A DNA stretch of 64,000 nt from Rhizoctonia solani (GCF_016906535.1 NC_057372.1:1841501-1905500); one strand, 5' to 3'; counted from the stretch's first letter, positions 27,315-40,575 are shown. Notes: generated from the letters alone by a model not told the origin. Numbers and translations: made by a program.

Positions 27315-28076
27315 ATCTTACGTGGTTCCTAGTCTTGGCCTGCGCGTGGACATGAGTATTTTACACACACGCTTTTCTGCTTTGTTGGACTTGTTGTTGT
27401 TTATGGCAGACACGAACGATGTTTTTGTTATCTTCGCTCATTGATTTGTAGCATAGAGTGTTTGGATTCGTTGCAGTAATTGATTTTTTTATGACGTGAG
27501 ACTTTAGTTGGGCGCCGTTTTGATTTCAACCCGGGCGAACCATAAATTCCCCGAGGTGTGTAAATTGGTACGAAATCACTTGGCAACCGTCTTTTTGCTG
27601 AGGTACATTTGGAAGGTAACTTTACACCAAGTGGTAATATCACGCAACCAAGGCGAATGACGTACTGTTAGACGTATTAGTTACTGGGAACACATTAAAC
27701 ACGTTTCTATGCGGCGCGGATCGCGCGTACTCTATCTGGCTCTCACTAAAGCTTTGCATGCATTCATTCACTTGGGCTGTAAAGTTCATCGGGAGCAACA
27801 GGGCCATCAAGCTCGACTGACTTTTTTTCCCGTTCGAACAGAACTTCCCAGGCTAAATTATCGGCCCTCTCCCTGCCGCGCCAACTTTCTCTGTCTTCGC
27901 CGCGCGGGGGGAAGGTCACGTGAGTGGCCCCTGTTGTATTTCCGGCGCGGGTGCGTTCTCGCTTAAAAACTCAGCCTGACCTCTACCACGACAGTGTCGT
28001 TTGGAGTTCCTCTCTCAAGTTTTTAGATTTCGTTTTATTCGCTTCAGACAAATCTACAGCTCTTTTTAGACTCAAC
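27315..28076. other. Intergenic between two GPI-protein genes
   Basis: No supported coding sequence. The right end holds the promoter of the next gene (CTTAAAAAC near 27960 is a weak TATA-like word) and pyrimidine-rich sequence before its ATG. Open frames here lack motifs. Confidence 0.4.
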
Positions 28077-28887
28077 ATGTATTCCAAGTCTATTGCCGCT
28101 CTCTATGCGCTCGTCCTTGCCGGTGCTGCTGCAGCCCAGTCCACGATGACCGTTGCTACCCCGTGAGTTGACATGAGAGCTTTGGGGCCATGGTTTGCTA
28201 AAGTTGTCACATTTCAGTCCTTCGGTCGTTCAGTGCCAGCCTGTTCAGCTCTCTTGGAGCGGAGGAACTGCCCCTTACTTCCCATCGGTATGTTTAGTCA
28301 AATACTATAAAAACCCGCCTATTGATGTGTTCTCTTTAGATTATCCCTGGTCAACAGGCTGGTTCCCCTGCCCTCAAGGAGTTCCCTTCGCAGACCGGAA
28401 CCTCTCTCACCTGGACTGTTGACCTGATTGCCAGCACCTACATGTAAGTCGATATCTGGTATATGGATTAATACCCTAATAATCGTTTACAGTACGATCC
28501 AAATCCGTGACTCGACTGGTCAGCTCCAATATTCGTCTGCTGTCTCGATCCAGAACTCTGCCGACGCGTCTTGCGTGAATGCCAACATTTCTGCCTCGGC
28601 TTCTGGAGGCTCTACTCCCACTGGCGGTGCTACTTCAGCCGCTCCTACCGCCACTAGTCCCGCGTAAGTTCATTCAACGCCCCCTCCTATACACACAATT
28701 GAGATTCTTTTTAACCACCAGTGGTACTACCTCGTCCGGCACTGTCAGGACGGCTACCACGGTTACTGGTACCACATCGGCTCCTACTTCCACCTCTACC
28801 AACAACACCAACTCGGCTTCTATGGTCACCAAGGGAGCGTTTGGCGTTGCCGGTCTCGCCGGTCTCATCGGTGCTGCTCTCTTCTAG
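28077..28887 (+). CDS. GPI-anchored secreted protein with Kre9/Knh1-like N-terminal domain
   Basis: Five exons in phase (28077-28162, 28218-28287, 28340-28443, 28493-28663, 28722-28887), about 198 residues. Signal peptide SIAALYALVLAGAAAAQ; then a beta-sandwich-like region with QCQPVQLSWSGGTAPYF, TSLTWTVDLIAST and TIQIRDSTGQLQYSSAVSIQ, the pattern of the small Kre9/Knh1-like or Ig-like domain common in basidiomycete surface proteins. A Ser/Thr-rich stalk (TTSSGTVRTATTVTGTT) and a hydrophobic tail (GVAGLAGLIGAALF) suggest a GPI anchor. It lies in tandem with the preceding GPI gene but shares little sequence, so the pair is not an obvious recent duplication. Known members have no defined enzymatic role. 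Confidence 0.8.
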
Positions 28888-29990
28888 CCGTAATATGCCG
28901 TAACGATGAGCCTCGCCTTGTACACGCGCGCAAGTGAATTTGTTTGCAAACCTGTTGTGTCTGTCATTGTTTGTCTGTTGCCCTAGTATTTTTTTGTCTC
29001 GGACTGCTTATAACGTCCTGTCGTTGACTTGGTCTTCTGGGTGGTTTAGGTTTTACCGCCTGCATACTGTCTCGGTAGTACCTCGTGCGATTTGTTGTGC
29101 ACATAATCCATTCGTTTTTCCCGCACCTTTGTGTCACCTGCCAGTTATAGACTCATGGTTGATAGGTGTTGCCATCGAAGGCAAGAAGGACAATGAACTT
29201 GGAGCTCGTTGCGAACCAACCGGTTGTCAGTTGTAAATCTCGGTAAATGCATCCCGGCCTGTCCAACACTACGAGTTCCAACATCCAAGCATTTTCTCCA
29301 CACCGCACGCGACCTGCCAAGGGCCGAAATGTCTTGTGCACACGATTCCCAGTTCCTGGGAGATCTATGCCGGCCGCCCTGTTCGATGCTTGATGATCAG
29401 AGGTGGTTTCGTTACTGTCGATCGGCTATCAAATTGGAAGGATGATGTGCACGGATGAAAGTTTGGTTCCGTTATCGTACTTGGTCATAAAATAGAAGGA
29501 ATGAATGAACTGCGCTTTGTAGCAATGCGCGACCTCGATATAGTGTTCAACACGTGGGAACTCTAGGCCCTTGAATACGGCTATTATCCATCGCATTCGA
29601 ACGAGCGTCTGCAAACATTGTGCATGCGTCCACTCCAAATCCGATTGAGCACCTAGGGATTTACGAGAAATATCAAAGACGGTATAAAAGAAAATCGAAC
29701 GTGCCAAAGCCTCTTTCGAGAGTAAAACACGAACCATCCTGGTTCTTCAGTTTCCCCGACCTACGGAGGCGTACCCTATGGAAGACCGATACTTATGGGT
29801 TGATTTTTGAAATAATATTATTAAAGGTCAGAGATCCCGTCAGATTCTTAACCTCGGATAGATGATGCTGTCGATGGCGGCACAGTTGGTGACCCTGGAA
29901 CGAGTCTGCTGCCCTGCGAATCGAAAAGTCGCCTCTTCTGGTGAGAATAGTTTCCCACAAAATTCGGTTCAAGTCAGGGACATACGCCTT
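28888..29990. other. Intergenic, unclear content
   Basis: No confident gene. A minus-strand open frame at 29429-29737 (102 codons, Arg/Leu-rich) may be part of a larger minus-strand gene continuing from the 30 kb region, but no splice path to it could be established. Confidence 0.3.
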
Positions 29991-30539
29991 CAGGATAGCT
30001 TGGATATGGTAGAACCAGGCCATAGTGTATTGTCAGCACGGTAGTTTCGACTGAGCAAGTCAACTCCCAGCCCGAGCGTCAAGCCCCAGGACACCCCAGC
30101 ATGAGTGTATTGCTGGGCTACAGTAAGCCGGACGCCTTTCATACAGTAACACAGTCAAATTTCGAGAAGATATATCGGAGAATATTGGGAATAGGGCCAA
30201 ACAAGAAAGACCTTGCGGGATTGTTGAACCAGTTATAGAGACGTTCAAGATAGGTTATCTCTAGGATATTCATCGAATTTTATAAGGTTTTGTTGAAATA
30301 CACAAGACAAAGTTCAGATAATACTTGATTGATTGGACTTTTGAGTGGCGATCGTACTGGCTTAGATGGGTGTAACGGTAAAGCAAGAACATGAAGCGTT
30401 GCGGGGATGACTCCATGCGTTACTTCACGTCCTAGATGAGCATTCTGATGGAGGGGGGGGGCATTTCGCCAGCATTGATAGCCAAAGCCCAAAACCTACG
30501 CGAGTAAGTATTGATTAGACATGAATAGAACACCAAAAA

Positions 30540-30892
30540 CTCACATGACTAATTATTCAGTCCCTTACAATAAAGAAGTCGAAAGTGCATTCCTTGAAGG
30601 GCTGATCTTTGTCTTGGCTCCCTTCAATGAATGCGGCAACCAAGAAAGCACTAGACGTATATGCTGGATGTGCTACTCAGCAAGGTAGAAAGCCTACCAA
30701 TTGAATTTGTTGTAGAGCGATCCTGGTGATCGATTGCACACAACGTACCAGGCCCAATTTTAGACCTGTGTCCGAATCAAACGTACTTACTCTTCCTCCA
30801 TCTTTTATTCTTATGATAAAATATCTAGCATATAGTCGAGAGATTTCGCGAATTACCGCGAGCTGCTCGCTAAGCGGCAGACCTGGCAGCAT
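30540..30892 (-). CDS. Candidate multi-exon hypothetical gene (partial model)
   Basis: Three exons join in phase: MLPGLPLSEQLAVIREISRL through IRIKDGGRG at 30892 to about 30786, SLYNKFN near 30710-30730, and AFLVAAFIEGSQDKDQPFK with ECTFDFFI near 30560-30630. Each junction has a normal GT donor and AG acceptor, and that coherence is the evidence. The protein is unrecognised. Downstream a sequence around 30440-30490 (FGYQCWRNAP, or FWALAINAGEMPP in the alternative frame) crosses a run of 9 C and loses frame, so the 3' part cannot be placed. A stop lies just upstream of the ATG in the same frame. Confidence 0.4.
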
Positions 30893-31664
30893 GCGGTCTT
30901 GGCAACTGCGGGCGTGCTCCCCTCATATGTGTCTTGTAAATGACAAACATATGAATACCAGAACTTTAACACTAGGAATGTGTGAGATACGGATGAGTAA
31001 GAGGCATCGATAACGAAGAAGTGAGAACCTCAAATTCATAGCATTATGCGATACTGATCGGCCCGGTTGTACAGCAGCTGCAGACCGGAAAAGCTTTGTT
31101 ACTGGCTCAATATATACATAGAATTTGCTGCTGCTGGGGCTCTTCCAGGGCAATTAATGGTCGGTACTTGGCTTCGAGTCTCAGATGATTGCTCTGAACT
31201 GTTCCGTTGGAACTACATACACCCTAATACAGGGTGTATTCATAATAAAGCACCCACGAACTATGTGCACATGTGTCTAGTAGCCTCTCGCTTGCTCTTG
31301 GACTGGAATTCAATCGTGCGTAACGATTTCCAAAATCAACTTTAAATCACTCAGCCTGCTTTTGGTGGTTGTAGTATGAGATACATCTTTATTTGTTATA
31401 GCACTCGTTCTGAATCTGCTAGCCGAGACATTTCACCTCAGCCTTGACGAATATTCTTTGATTCCTTCCAAGGAATAATATACGAACCACGCTGAGCACA
31501 CCAGATCACATGTAGCTATCACAGTTCCACCATACGTATTGATGAAATTTGTTCAGAACCACTATTGAATTGGCTTTTCGCGGCGATAGAAATGGTATAA
31601 GAGGAGACTGGCCGGATTATGTTTGAACTCTATACTTTGGTGCCAGTGGTTTATTGTGAGTATT
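30893..31664. other. Intergenic, upstream of M28 peptidase
   Basis: AT-rich, only short open frames. It contains the probable divergent promoters of the candidate gene on the left and of the M28 peptidase on the right. Confidence 0.35.
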
Positions 31665-33678
31665 ATGACTCGATTCGTCTCGTTAGCTGTACATATTGCT
31701 GCCTATTTGGCGCCGCATATATGCGCCACCTTGGCTGATGATGCATCCCAACTCCCTCTGACTTCAGAAGCCCTACAAAATGCGAGTATTTGGATCAACC
31801 TCAGAAGGCGTTCTGCTCATGACCTACCCCATCAATAGGATATCAAACTTTCGAGGCTACAAGAACATGCCAAAGCACTCCAAAGCTTTGCGGATAGTGG
31901 AGGCGGAACTCGTGTCTTTGGTTTAAAAGGTCACAATGCATCCGTCGGTAAGTTAAGTCATGATCACCACCGAAGTACTGTCTTGTTTAGTTAATTTCTT
32001 TAGACTATGTAGCTGCCATTGCAGAACAAGCTGGCTACGACGTCCAGAGACAGACGTTTCCTCATGTGTATTTTGAAGTCCTCACTCAGAGGTTTGCAGC
32101 TGGGGTACGTCAGATACGGTATCCGGGTACAGGCTGGCTCACTAGGTTTTGCTAACTAGGCGCCTATCAATATCACAGCAATGACTGTGGGTCAAACTCT
32201 TCCGAATCCTGAATTCGTTCGTATTTGATGACCTGACATTTTCTATATAGTACTCGACTTCTACACCTGTTGGAGGCATTACTGCTCCACTTGTCCTCAT
32301 ACCTGACCCTGATGCGGCTCCCTCTGCTGGATGCACACCGGCGGACTTTGCAGGCGTCGACGTCAAGGGGAAAATTGCGCTCATTCAGCGGGGTGCATGT
32401 GACTTTGCTGTCAAGGACAAGAATGCCAAAGATGCAGGGGCCGTTGGTGTCGTTGGTCGGTCATTATATTATCCTAGGTTTCTGTCCCTATGATAGCTAA
32501 GTACCGATATTAGTGTATAACAACGTTCCAGACTCCCTTCTGGGAAGCCTTCTGGTGTCGAACGATAGCGCATATATTCCCATCGGAAGCATTTCCCAAG
32601 CCGGGGGAGAATCGCTCGCTCGACAATTGGTAGCTGGTCAATCTATCAATGCCACTCTTGAGATATTGGTCCTCAGCGAGCAGAGATACAGCAGCAATGT
32701 TATTGCTACTTCAAAAGCGGGGAATCAAAGCAATGTGATCTTCATTGGCTCCCATCTCGATTCAGTTAGTGCTGGTCCCGGTATTAATGACAACGGATCT
32801 GGTGAGTAGCTGCGGTACGGCTATCTTCAGAAGTATACGTGTTGATCATGTGTCTGGCGACTACTAGGTTCCATCACTATTCTTGAGCTGGCCGTTCAGC
32901 TTGCCAAGTACAAGCTCAAGAACGCCGTCCGCTTTGCTTGGTGGACCGTTGAAGAGTATGGGATCGTCGGTTCCGGGCGCTATGTCGACAACCTACCTGA
33001 CAATGAACGCGAGAAGATTGCGCTCTACATCAACTTGGACATGGTAGCCAGTCCAAACTATGTTCTTGCCGTCTATGATGGTGACGGATCTGCCGGAACA
33101 ACCCGGGCCCAACGTAAGCCGCTATCAACCCGATAGAGCTAAAGCTCATTGACAGCACGTAGCCCTGCTGGTTCTGGTGCGATCGAAAAGGTGTTTACGG
33201 ACTACTTTGCATCAAAGAACCTTTCAAGCGTCCAACTTCCTTCAATGGTCGTTCTGACTACGCTCCATTCATTGCCGCCGGCGTAAACATTCCCTCTGGT
33301 GGATTGTTCACTGGCGCGGAAGGTATCAAGACCGAAGAGCAGGCTAGGCTATTTGGTGGGACCGCTGGTGTTGCATACGATGTCAACTACCACGCCAAAG
33401 GCGACACCTACGATAACCTTAACTTTGAGGCCTTCCTCATCAATGCAAGGTAACTGCGACTTGATAGACGCTGATTATATATTCGGACTTACTGAGAAAA
33501 TCTCCCGCAGGCGTCTGCGCATGCGATGGCCACGTTTATTGAATCAACGGCTGCGGTTGAAGCTGAAAAGGCTGCAGCTCGTGCGTCCTCCAAGGTAGCT
33601 GCTAAAATTATCACTGCTCCGAACGACTCTCTGGTTGTCCAAGGCAAAGATCTCTGCGGAGTGGGAGAGCCGGCTTAA
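31665..33678 (+). CDS. Secreted M28 aminopeptidase with PA domain (copy 1)
   Basis: Signal peptide MTRFVSLAVHIAAYLAP; then the N-terminal part DYVAAIAEQAGYDVQRQTFP. A PA domain insert follows (TPVGGITAPLVLIPD, DVKGKIALIQRGACDFAVKD). The zinc peptidase domain has NVIFIGSHLDSVSAGPGIND (His and Asp ligands), TVEEYGIVGS (catalytic Glu), ALYINLDMVASPN (Asp ligand) and YDVNYHAKGDTYDNL (His ligand). This matches aminopeptidase Y-type M28A enzymes that trim peptides outside the cell. The first intron has a GC donor (AAAT|GCGAGT). Compared with the near-identical copy at 48.2-49.9 kb, single bases are missing near 33099 (C), 33231 (G) and 33445 (T) in coding sequence and near 33131 (G) in an intron. 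These break the frame as written. TAA at 33676-33678. Confidence 0.88.
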
Positions 33679-34357
33679 AAGGCTTCGCCCCAACATTGTG
33701 CAATATCAATGTACCGCGCCTATGTGCCAGCGGGGTGGTGCTTACCTTTTAACGTTAACATGGGGCGATTATCTAGAATATCATTTTATTTAGACTTGCG
33801 TTACAGGCTCACCAGTGCCATGGCATACTTCGTTATTCGAATAAGAGAACCTGAAAAGCATCTATACCATCAACGCTTACAGGAAATCGCGAAATTTACT
33901 GTATTTGGATAAACATACAGTTGACGCTCACGTTCAATCAACGAGCTCGTGGGTCGGGTGACCTAAAGGGCTGTGATAATTCACCCTTTCAATTGATTCT
34001 TATGCCGAGATGAACTATTACTATTTGCGGATTATTCGAAGGATAATCATGTGTGGCTAGTACCCTATGGTTGTCAAATTTCGATTAGAGGAAATAGTAC
34101 AATTGTGTACTATGTAATGTTTGGCCTGTGTATGAATATGAAAAAATCGAATGTGTAGCGACGATAATTTAGGCGGTTTGTGTTAAGTATATTTGAGGAT
34201 CCAATATAACACCTTGGTTGGACATAGATCCTGGGTAGAGTGACACTCCAAATGGAGGACAGCACGGCCGGTCAATAGTCGCTTCGACATCCACGTGACT
34301 ATCTGTTTCTATTTACTTTACGACCAACGGATCTTACGCCGCGGTCAGGCCTGTTCG
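33679..34357. other. Intergenic, M28 copy 1 to nucleoporin
   Basis: AT-rich with no supported gene; 3' flank of the peptidase and promoter of the nucleoporin gene. Confidence 0.4.
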
Positions 34358-37300
34358 ATGATGCAAAAAAGCGAGGTAGAGACAGATATATTGGATGTAT
34401 CTGAGGTCAGCTTCCAAGGAACTCTCTTTAATCGAGGTTTTGCTGACACACTCGTAGTACTTGTCCCTGAAATTGCTCGGCCGGGATGCCAAAGTCAAGC
34501 TGTCGGACGTGTTCGACGCGACGAAATGGACAGGAAATAGCTCTTTATTGGCGTGTCGAACAAGTTGGGCTGGTTTGTTGCTGGAACACCGACAGGTAAG
34601 TTGATTGCACATCTCCCGAGGCTAACACTCACACAGTATGTGCAGGCCTTGTGGCATCACCTCTCACCCACCTTCGGGAGACGCAGGCAAGTTCGAACGG
34701 AGATGGACCAACGCCTATAGAGCCAAGCACCGCATCTCATTATCCGGCGCACCGTATTTTGTTCACTTTGCCACATCGCATACCAAGGTTGTCGTTGTCG
34801 TTCGGGCGGATAATACATGGAACTTGGAGATATTCAATTCGGAGGACATATGCAGGGAAAGTGTAGGAGACGTGAGTGCAACTAAGTGCTATTGATTGGC
34901 GAAAGGCTAATTGAATGCCCAGGTTAAACCAACACACACGCTGTCACTTGGTGCAGAGGATGTTGTTGACATGCAACCCAACCCAAGCGAAGAATCAGGG
35001 TAATAGCATCTTGCGTGGGCGTAATAGCTCATCTGTTCTGGACATGATCAACGTAACGCCGGAAGCCGCATAAATTCATGGGGGGCCGCGAACTCTGCCG
35101 ACGAGTCAACAGCGCTTACTTCGAGTGAGTATTTTTTTCGCTTGCCCATACGCAAGTTGCTGATTTCGACGCAGTTTCGTGGTCTGTTCGAGGGAAGCAA
35201 ATTGTGGCAGGGACGCGGGGCGGAGACCTAGTGCAATTTACACCTGAAGGAGAACGAAAACAAACCATTCCACCTCCGCCTTCCTTGTCGTCGCCCCAGT
35301 CGGTAGTATCGGTGCTATGGCTGGAGAATACAGTGTTCCATGTCGTATACGGGAATCCGACTTCTGACCCTTCCGATCCAACTCACGAATACGAAGTGTA
35401 CAACATCCTTTTTGACTCCAAGGCAAATAGTGCAAACTATGTGAAGTTTATCGACCCTTCACCTCCATATGGTGTGGCCAGCCGGCTATCCTGTCGACAT
35501 TATGCACGTTTAGTAGGATGGGAACCCGCAAAACACCTCATATTCGTAGCCGACGGTCCCTCAACAGACGTAGGCGCAATCGCATGTTTGAATCAATCTG
35601 AAATTGAGGGCAAGCCGTCCCCTTGGGTTACACTCGAAGTGGACGAAACATCTCGAATCGCGTTGCCCATGGACGACGAAATGAACGAAACTTCGATTAT
35701 GGGATTTGATCTTGATCTCACTGCGACCGAGCCTATCAGCAACTCTCAGGAAGCGGGCGATGACGCGGTTCCCTCACCTCCTTCGCCCATCTTGCATTTA
35801 TATACATCGGCTGGCTTAGTTATCAGCTACCACGTCCTGAATTCTAGGGGAGATAAGTATCCTGGTATGGGAACAGCTGAAGTGCCTTCCGCTGTTAGTG
35901 CGACTCCGGCCAAAGCCTTGGCGAGTACGACTCCGGCTGTGACTCCTGCATTTGGGCGAGCACAACTCCGGCTGGGACGCCTGCATTCGGAACGACCGGG
36001 TTTGGAACGTCTACAACTCCCGCGAAACCAGGTTTGTTTGGTCAGCCATCTACTACCCCGGCATTTGGGCAGACATCTGCACCTGCGTTCGGGCAAGGTT
36101 CAGGATTCGGGACAACATCTGCATTCGGGGCAACGTCTGCATTTGGATCCAAGCCAGCTTTTGGATCGTCCTCATTTGGAGCTGCCAGCGGAGGCGGGTT
36201 TGGAAAGTTCAGTTCCACCACTCCGGCGGGTACACCTGCGAGCGGCGGATTTGCGGATTTGGGTCTAAACCTGCCACATTTGGTTCAACATTAGCTCCAA
36301 CCACCACGTATTCGGCTCTGGGTCTGGAAGTACCACACCAAAAACCGAGAGTCCTCTCTCTGCCTTTGGCTCTTCAGCTTTGGTGGCGGGACGGGCGCAA
36401 CTACTCCTAAATCTGCTTTTGGAGGGTTCGGAAGTTCGACTCCCAGCGTTTCTTCCCCAGTTAAACCGCGTGATGGGAGTGCAAACCCGAATCTCCCCCT
36501 CCTGCGGCTAAGTCTCCAATCGACATGTCCCCTCCAGGTTCTCCAGCCGCCCAGTCAGACTCTGGAATCGAGGTGGGGGATCTTAGTATTGGCGATCTAG
36601 GGAAGAAACCTCCAGCAGGTTTGGATGAAAGTGATGACGAGTCGGAACACGATCCTACCGAAACACCCTCGAAGCCCCCGACCTCCTCGACATCTGGGTT
36701 TTCAGGGTTTGGAAAGTCCAGTGCCTTTGGGACTGCTACCACGGGCGGGGCCTTTGCTATTAAACCCGCCACTGCGGGCGCATTTGGCTCATCCACCGGG
36801 GCGACACTCAGTGCTCCCAAGCCGGCGAGTGGGTTTGGCGCGTTTGGGACCAAGTCTGCGTCACCCTCGACTGGCTTCACCTTTGGTAGTGAGGCAAAGA
36901 ACACCGAGAAATCTACATTCTCATTTTCAGGCGGACCTGCTTTTGGATCTTCGGCGTTTGGGTCCGGTGCAAGTGGAGGGTCGACACCTGCTTTTGGTTC
37001 GACCACGTTTGGATCTAGTACGAGTGGGACGTCTAAGCCCGCTTTTGGATCTACCGCCTTTGGATCTACCGCTTTTGGCTCTACTGCCTTTGGATCTGGT
37101 GCTAGCGAGAGCTCGACTGCACCTGCTGATTCCGCACCGAAAAGCCCTCCTGCTGATGAACAACAAGAGGCACTCTTCAAATCGGCCATGTCCTTCCTTG
37201 ATGGTGTATTTGGGACTGCTAGCAAACCCACTAGTGCATTCGGCGATGCTCCGACCTTTGGTGCGACATCTGCGCCTGCTTTTGGAGCTACCTCTGCTTT

Positions 37301-40300
37301 CGGGGCTGCAGCAAAACCTGCCGATCCGAGCGCGCCAAAGGCCGGAGGCGGGTTTTCTGCGTTTGCGGCTCCCAAACCTGGTGAATCGAAAATTACTGGC
37401 GGGTTTGCTGGTTTTGGCGATGCTGCAAAGAACAAGGGAGGTTTCTTGGGATTCGGTGATAATGCCAAGAAGAATATTTTTGCTGAACCAGCGGAGCCCG
37501 AAGAGAAGAAAGAGGAGACCAAGCAAGAGTCGGCCCCAAAGAAGGTGAAGGTTTTACCGGACGAGAGTTCGCTATGTTCTGACTGATTGTGTATAGGACT
37601 CTGAAGAACCCAAGCCTGAGACTAAACCGGAGGCTAAACCAGAGACTAAACCAGAGACCCCCAAGAGTGCACCTGACAGCCTACCCGCCTCATCCACCCC
37701 TCCAAAACCCAATGCGCAATCGATAGAGGCCGCGAAACCTGCCAACGAGGCCCCGTCTAAAATTCCGGTTCCCAAACCTAGTTTGCTTGACCGCCTATCT
37801 CCGAGACCGGAACCCCAAGTACAAGCCGAACCCGAACCCCCTAAATCAGAGAGCAGTACCCCTCCAGGATCCCCATCACCATCAGCTTCACCTCCACCAG
37901 CGCCTCCCAAATCTGCGCCTCCACCTACTCCATCTCCGTTTGGTTTGAGCAAACCCGCTCTCAAACCATTTGGCTCGGCCCCTCTCCGTAGCTCTCCGCT
38001 GGCTAGTCCCCCCGTGACCCGCGAGAATGAACCAAAGCTTTCTAATGAAGCGCCAATCAAGGCCCCTGCGCTCACATCCAAAGCTTCATCCGAAAATGTA
38101 GCCAAACCTGCCACCACTGGGTTCTTTGGATTCGGAAAACCCCCAGCGACAGAGAAGAAGGAAACCAAGCCTGCTACTACAGAGAAGCCGTCAGGCTCAT
38201 TCTTGGGTGCAGCAAAAGGCGGGGCTGCGCCCGTTAGTGCGGGATCGCCAGCTGCTGGGAGTACTCTACGCCGAGCATTATTGCTGCTCCTAGTGCCAAG
38301 CCACCTTCTCTATTTTCTGGGTCGACGGCATTGCCTTCTCCGTTTTCTGCCCCCAAACCACCTGCTTCTACATCACCAGCCCCAACAGCTGCTGCTCCCC
38401 CGGCGACAAAGCATCGTTCTTTACTGCTCCTGCTGCTTCCTCGCCCATCGCACCGGCCAGTCTGCCTTTCTCGGGTTTTGGAACGAAGCCAGGGCCATCG
38501 CCCTCTTCCGTCGCCAGTTCGTCGCCTGCCCCATCATCGATATTTGGCCAACCTCCGGCTGCCAAGACACCGCCTGCGACATCGACGCCACCTGCCTCTG
38601 CTCCTTCGTTTGGGTTTGCAAATTTCAAGCCTCTTAGCTCAACTTCAGCTACTCCCCCTCCTCAGCCGAACCCTCGCCCTTAAATACATCAGGCTTATCC
38701 AATGTTGAAATCGAATTTAACAAATTACTTGAACACATGTCGCTTGAGCTGGGCAAGGCAAGTCTATTCGCTTGCGTCGTGTCTCACACATTGCTGATTT
38801 TGCCATCTAGCTACGACAAGAAACCAACATGTTGCAACAACGTCAAGCCCAGATCTCGCGCGCAAACGTTTCGGCGCCAATTACTATTCAAAAAATAGAG
38901 GATCCCTCCAAATGGGGATTGGGTGATCTGGTGGCTCTGAAACAGGTTACTGGATTGGTGGCTAAAGAAATCGATGGACTCAAGGGCTTGAATAAAGACT
39001 TTGTAGCCCAAATGACGGAGCTTCAACCCGGTGCTGAGAAAGGTATGTATACTTTGATTCAAGGGGTGCATGTACTGAATATAACCTTTAGTTCAAGCAA
39101 AACGCAACGAAATTGCGCGGCATATCAAGGCGAAGAAGGACCCCAGGTATACGCGACTAATCAAATCGAGAACCTCCAGTCCCGAGCATATCGAAAACCA
39201 GACCAAATTGCGCAAGTCTCTGCAGATGGTTCGAGAGCGTACACGTCAGTTGGAAGATTTCATGGCAACGCAACGATCGCGCATACAAAAGCAAAAGGAA
39301 GGCCGTCGCGAATTCAAGTATGTCCGAGATAACTGAAAGACTACTATTTGTCTAACGAACCCTTGTAGGGTTCCCTCGATTGATACTATCAATCGTACCA
39401 TGCGGAACATTGACTCTGCACTCGCTCAAAAATCTGAGGAAATCGTGGCTTTGACCGCGAGAGTTGACCGTATGAAGCTTAAAGCACCTAGACGAAAAGG
39501 GTCTACAACCGCGGCCCCGTTGACTATACCTCCTGCCGAGAACGAAAAGATCAAACTAGCATCTGCATCAGCACTAAACATGGAACGTTCCTCACTTCGT
39601 CTCAAAAACGCACTCTTGCAGGCTCGTACTGAGACCCCGCTAAATACCACTGCCGTGGGAGCACCCGTCGAAGAGAAACCAAACACTTTGGCCAAGATGA
39701 TGGCCCCCAAGCCAGCAGTACCAGCGACTCCTGCGGCACTTCCAACCGTACCTCCCGTAACCTCCACTCCCGCCCCCAGCTTCCCCTTGTTTGGCCAGCC
39801 TCCTGTTACACCAAACCCATTCGCCCCCAGTGCTCCACAATGCCTGCCAAAGCAGCAGCACCCATTGGAGGCTTTAACTTTGCACCGGTCACGCCCTCAG
39901 CACTACCGGCGTTTACTCCATTGGGCAAAGACGAGTTCCATGTGACTGCAGGTTACGAGCACAGCGCCCGCCGAAGTGAAAAGTCTCGTATGCACGGTTC
40001 TTCCGCCAAGCTCAAGACACCGTCGCCCAACATTTCACGTACTGACTCGGATGCTGTAGGAGCCTCTCCTCTACCTGCTCCAGCCTTGGCCCCTACCATC
40101 GCCCCAGCTAAATCATTTTTTGGTTCGGGCCCGACTACTACTACTACTCCCTCAACTGGGAAGAAGGCCGCACCTGTTCCTGAGGGCTTCTTCTCTTTCT
40201 CGAATACGCCAGGGGGTCCTGTGGCGAGTACGCCCCCTCCTAAAGGCTTCAACTTTTTCCAGACACCAGCCCAAAAGGCTGCTGCCACCACCTCTACTAC

Positions 40301-40575
40301 CCCAGCGATTCCACCCATCCCAAGCTGGGGAACCCCTAATTCATCGATTAGCAGCGTAGTCTCTACTCCCTCGGTGAGATCTCGCGTCAAGAACGACCAG
40401 GGGAAGATGATGATGAAGGAGTGAAGGGCATTCTGGCGAAGAAGGCGAGGAAGATGAAGAAGATGATGATGACTGGGTGCCAGATGATGATGACGACGAG
40501 GATGACGACGAGGATGTTAGTGATGGTGTCCCAGAAGGAGAGGAAGATGATGAAGACCAGACAGCGCGCATATAA
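34358..40575 (+). CDS. FG-repeat nucleoporin, Nup159/Nup214 type
   Basis: The N-terminal beta-propeller is recognisable from KLLGRDAKVKLSDVFDATKW, NKLGWFVAGTPTG, VASPLTHLR, HFATSHTKVVVVVRADN and SWSVRGKQIVAGTRGGDLVQF. Then comes a long FG-repeat region (about 35930-37440: AFGATSAFG, SKPAFGSSSFG, FGSTAFGSTAFG), a Pro/Lys-rich linker, more FG, and the coiled coil (EIEFNKLLEHMSLEL, RQETNMLQQRQAQIS, LRKSLQMVRERTRQLEDFM). A final FG part precedes an acidic Asp/Glu tail with TAA at 40573-40575. Such proteins sit on the cytoplasmic face of the pore and help mRNP export. About 16 single G/C losses split the frame (34551, 34677, 34999, 35060, 35955, 36253, 36308, 36377, 36480, 38265, 38411, 38660, 39835, 40402, 40428 among them). 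One intron near 38760 has a GC donor (CAAG|GCAAGT). Total about 1,800 residues if continuous. Confidence 0.88.

Noticed and set aside
36461..37522. 353-codon open frame on the minus strand inside the nucleoporin FG region
   Set aside because: It is the exact antisense shadow of the FG frame; the repeated Gly/Ser/Phe/Ala codons leave the reverse strand free of stops. No domain, and it runs against a clear gene.
34550..40430. Programmed ribosomal frameshifting or G-insertion RNA editing as an explanation of the one-base losses
   Set aside because: Needs about 16 events in one nuclear gene, no slippery heptamers or consistent downstream structures, and one loss of the same kind lies in an intron. 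Sequence error is simpler.
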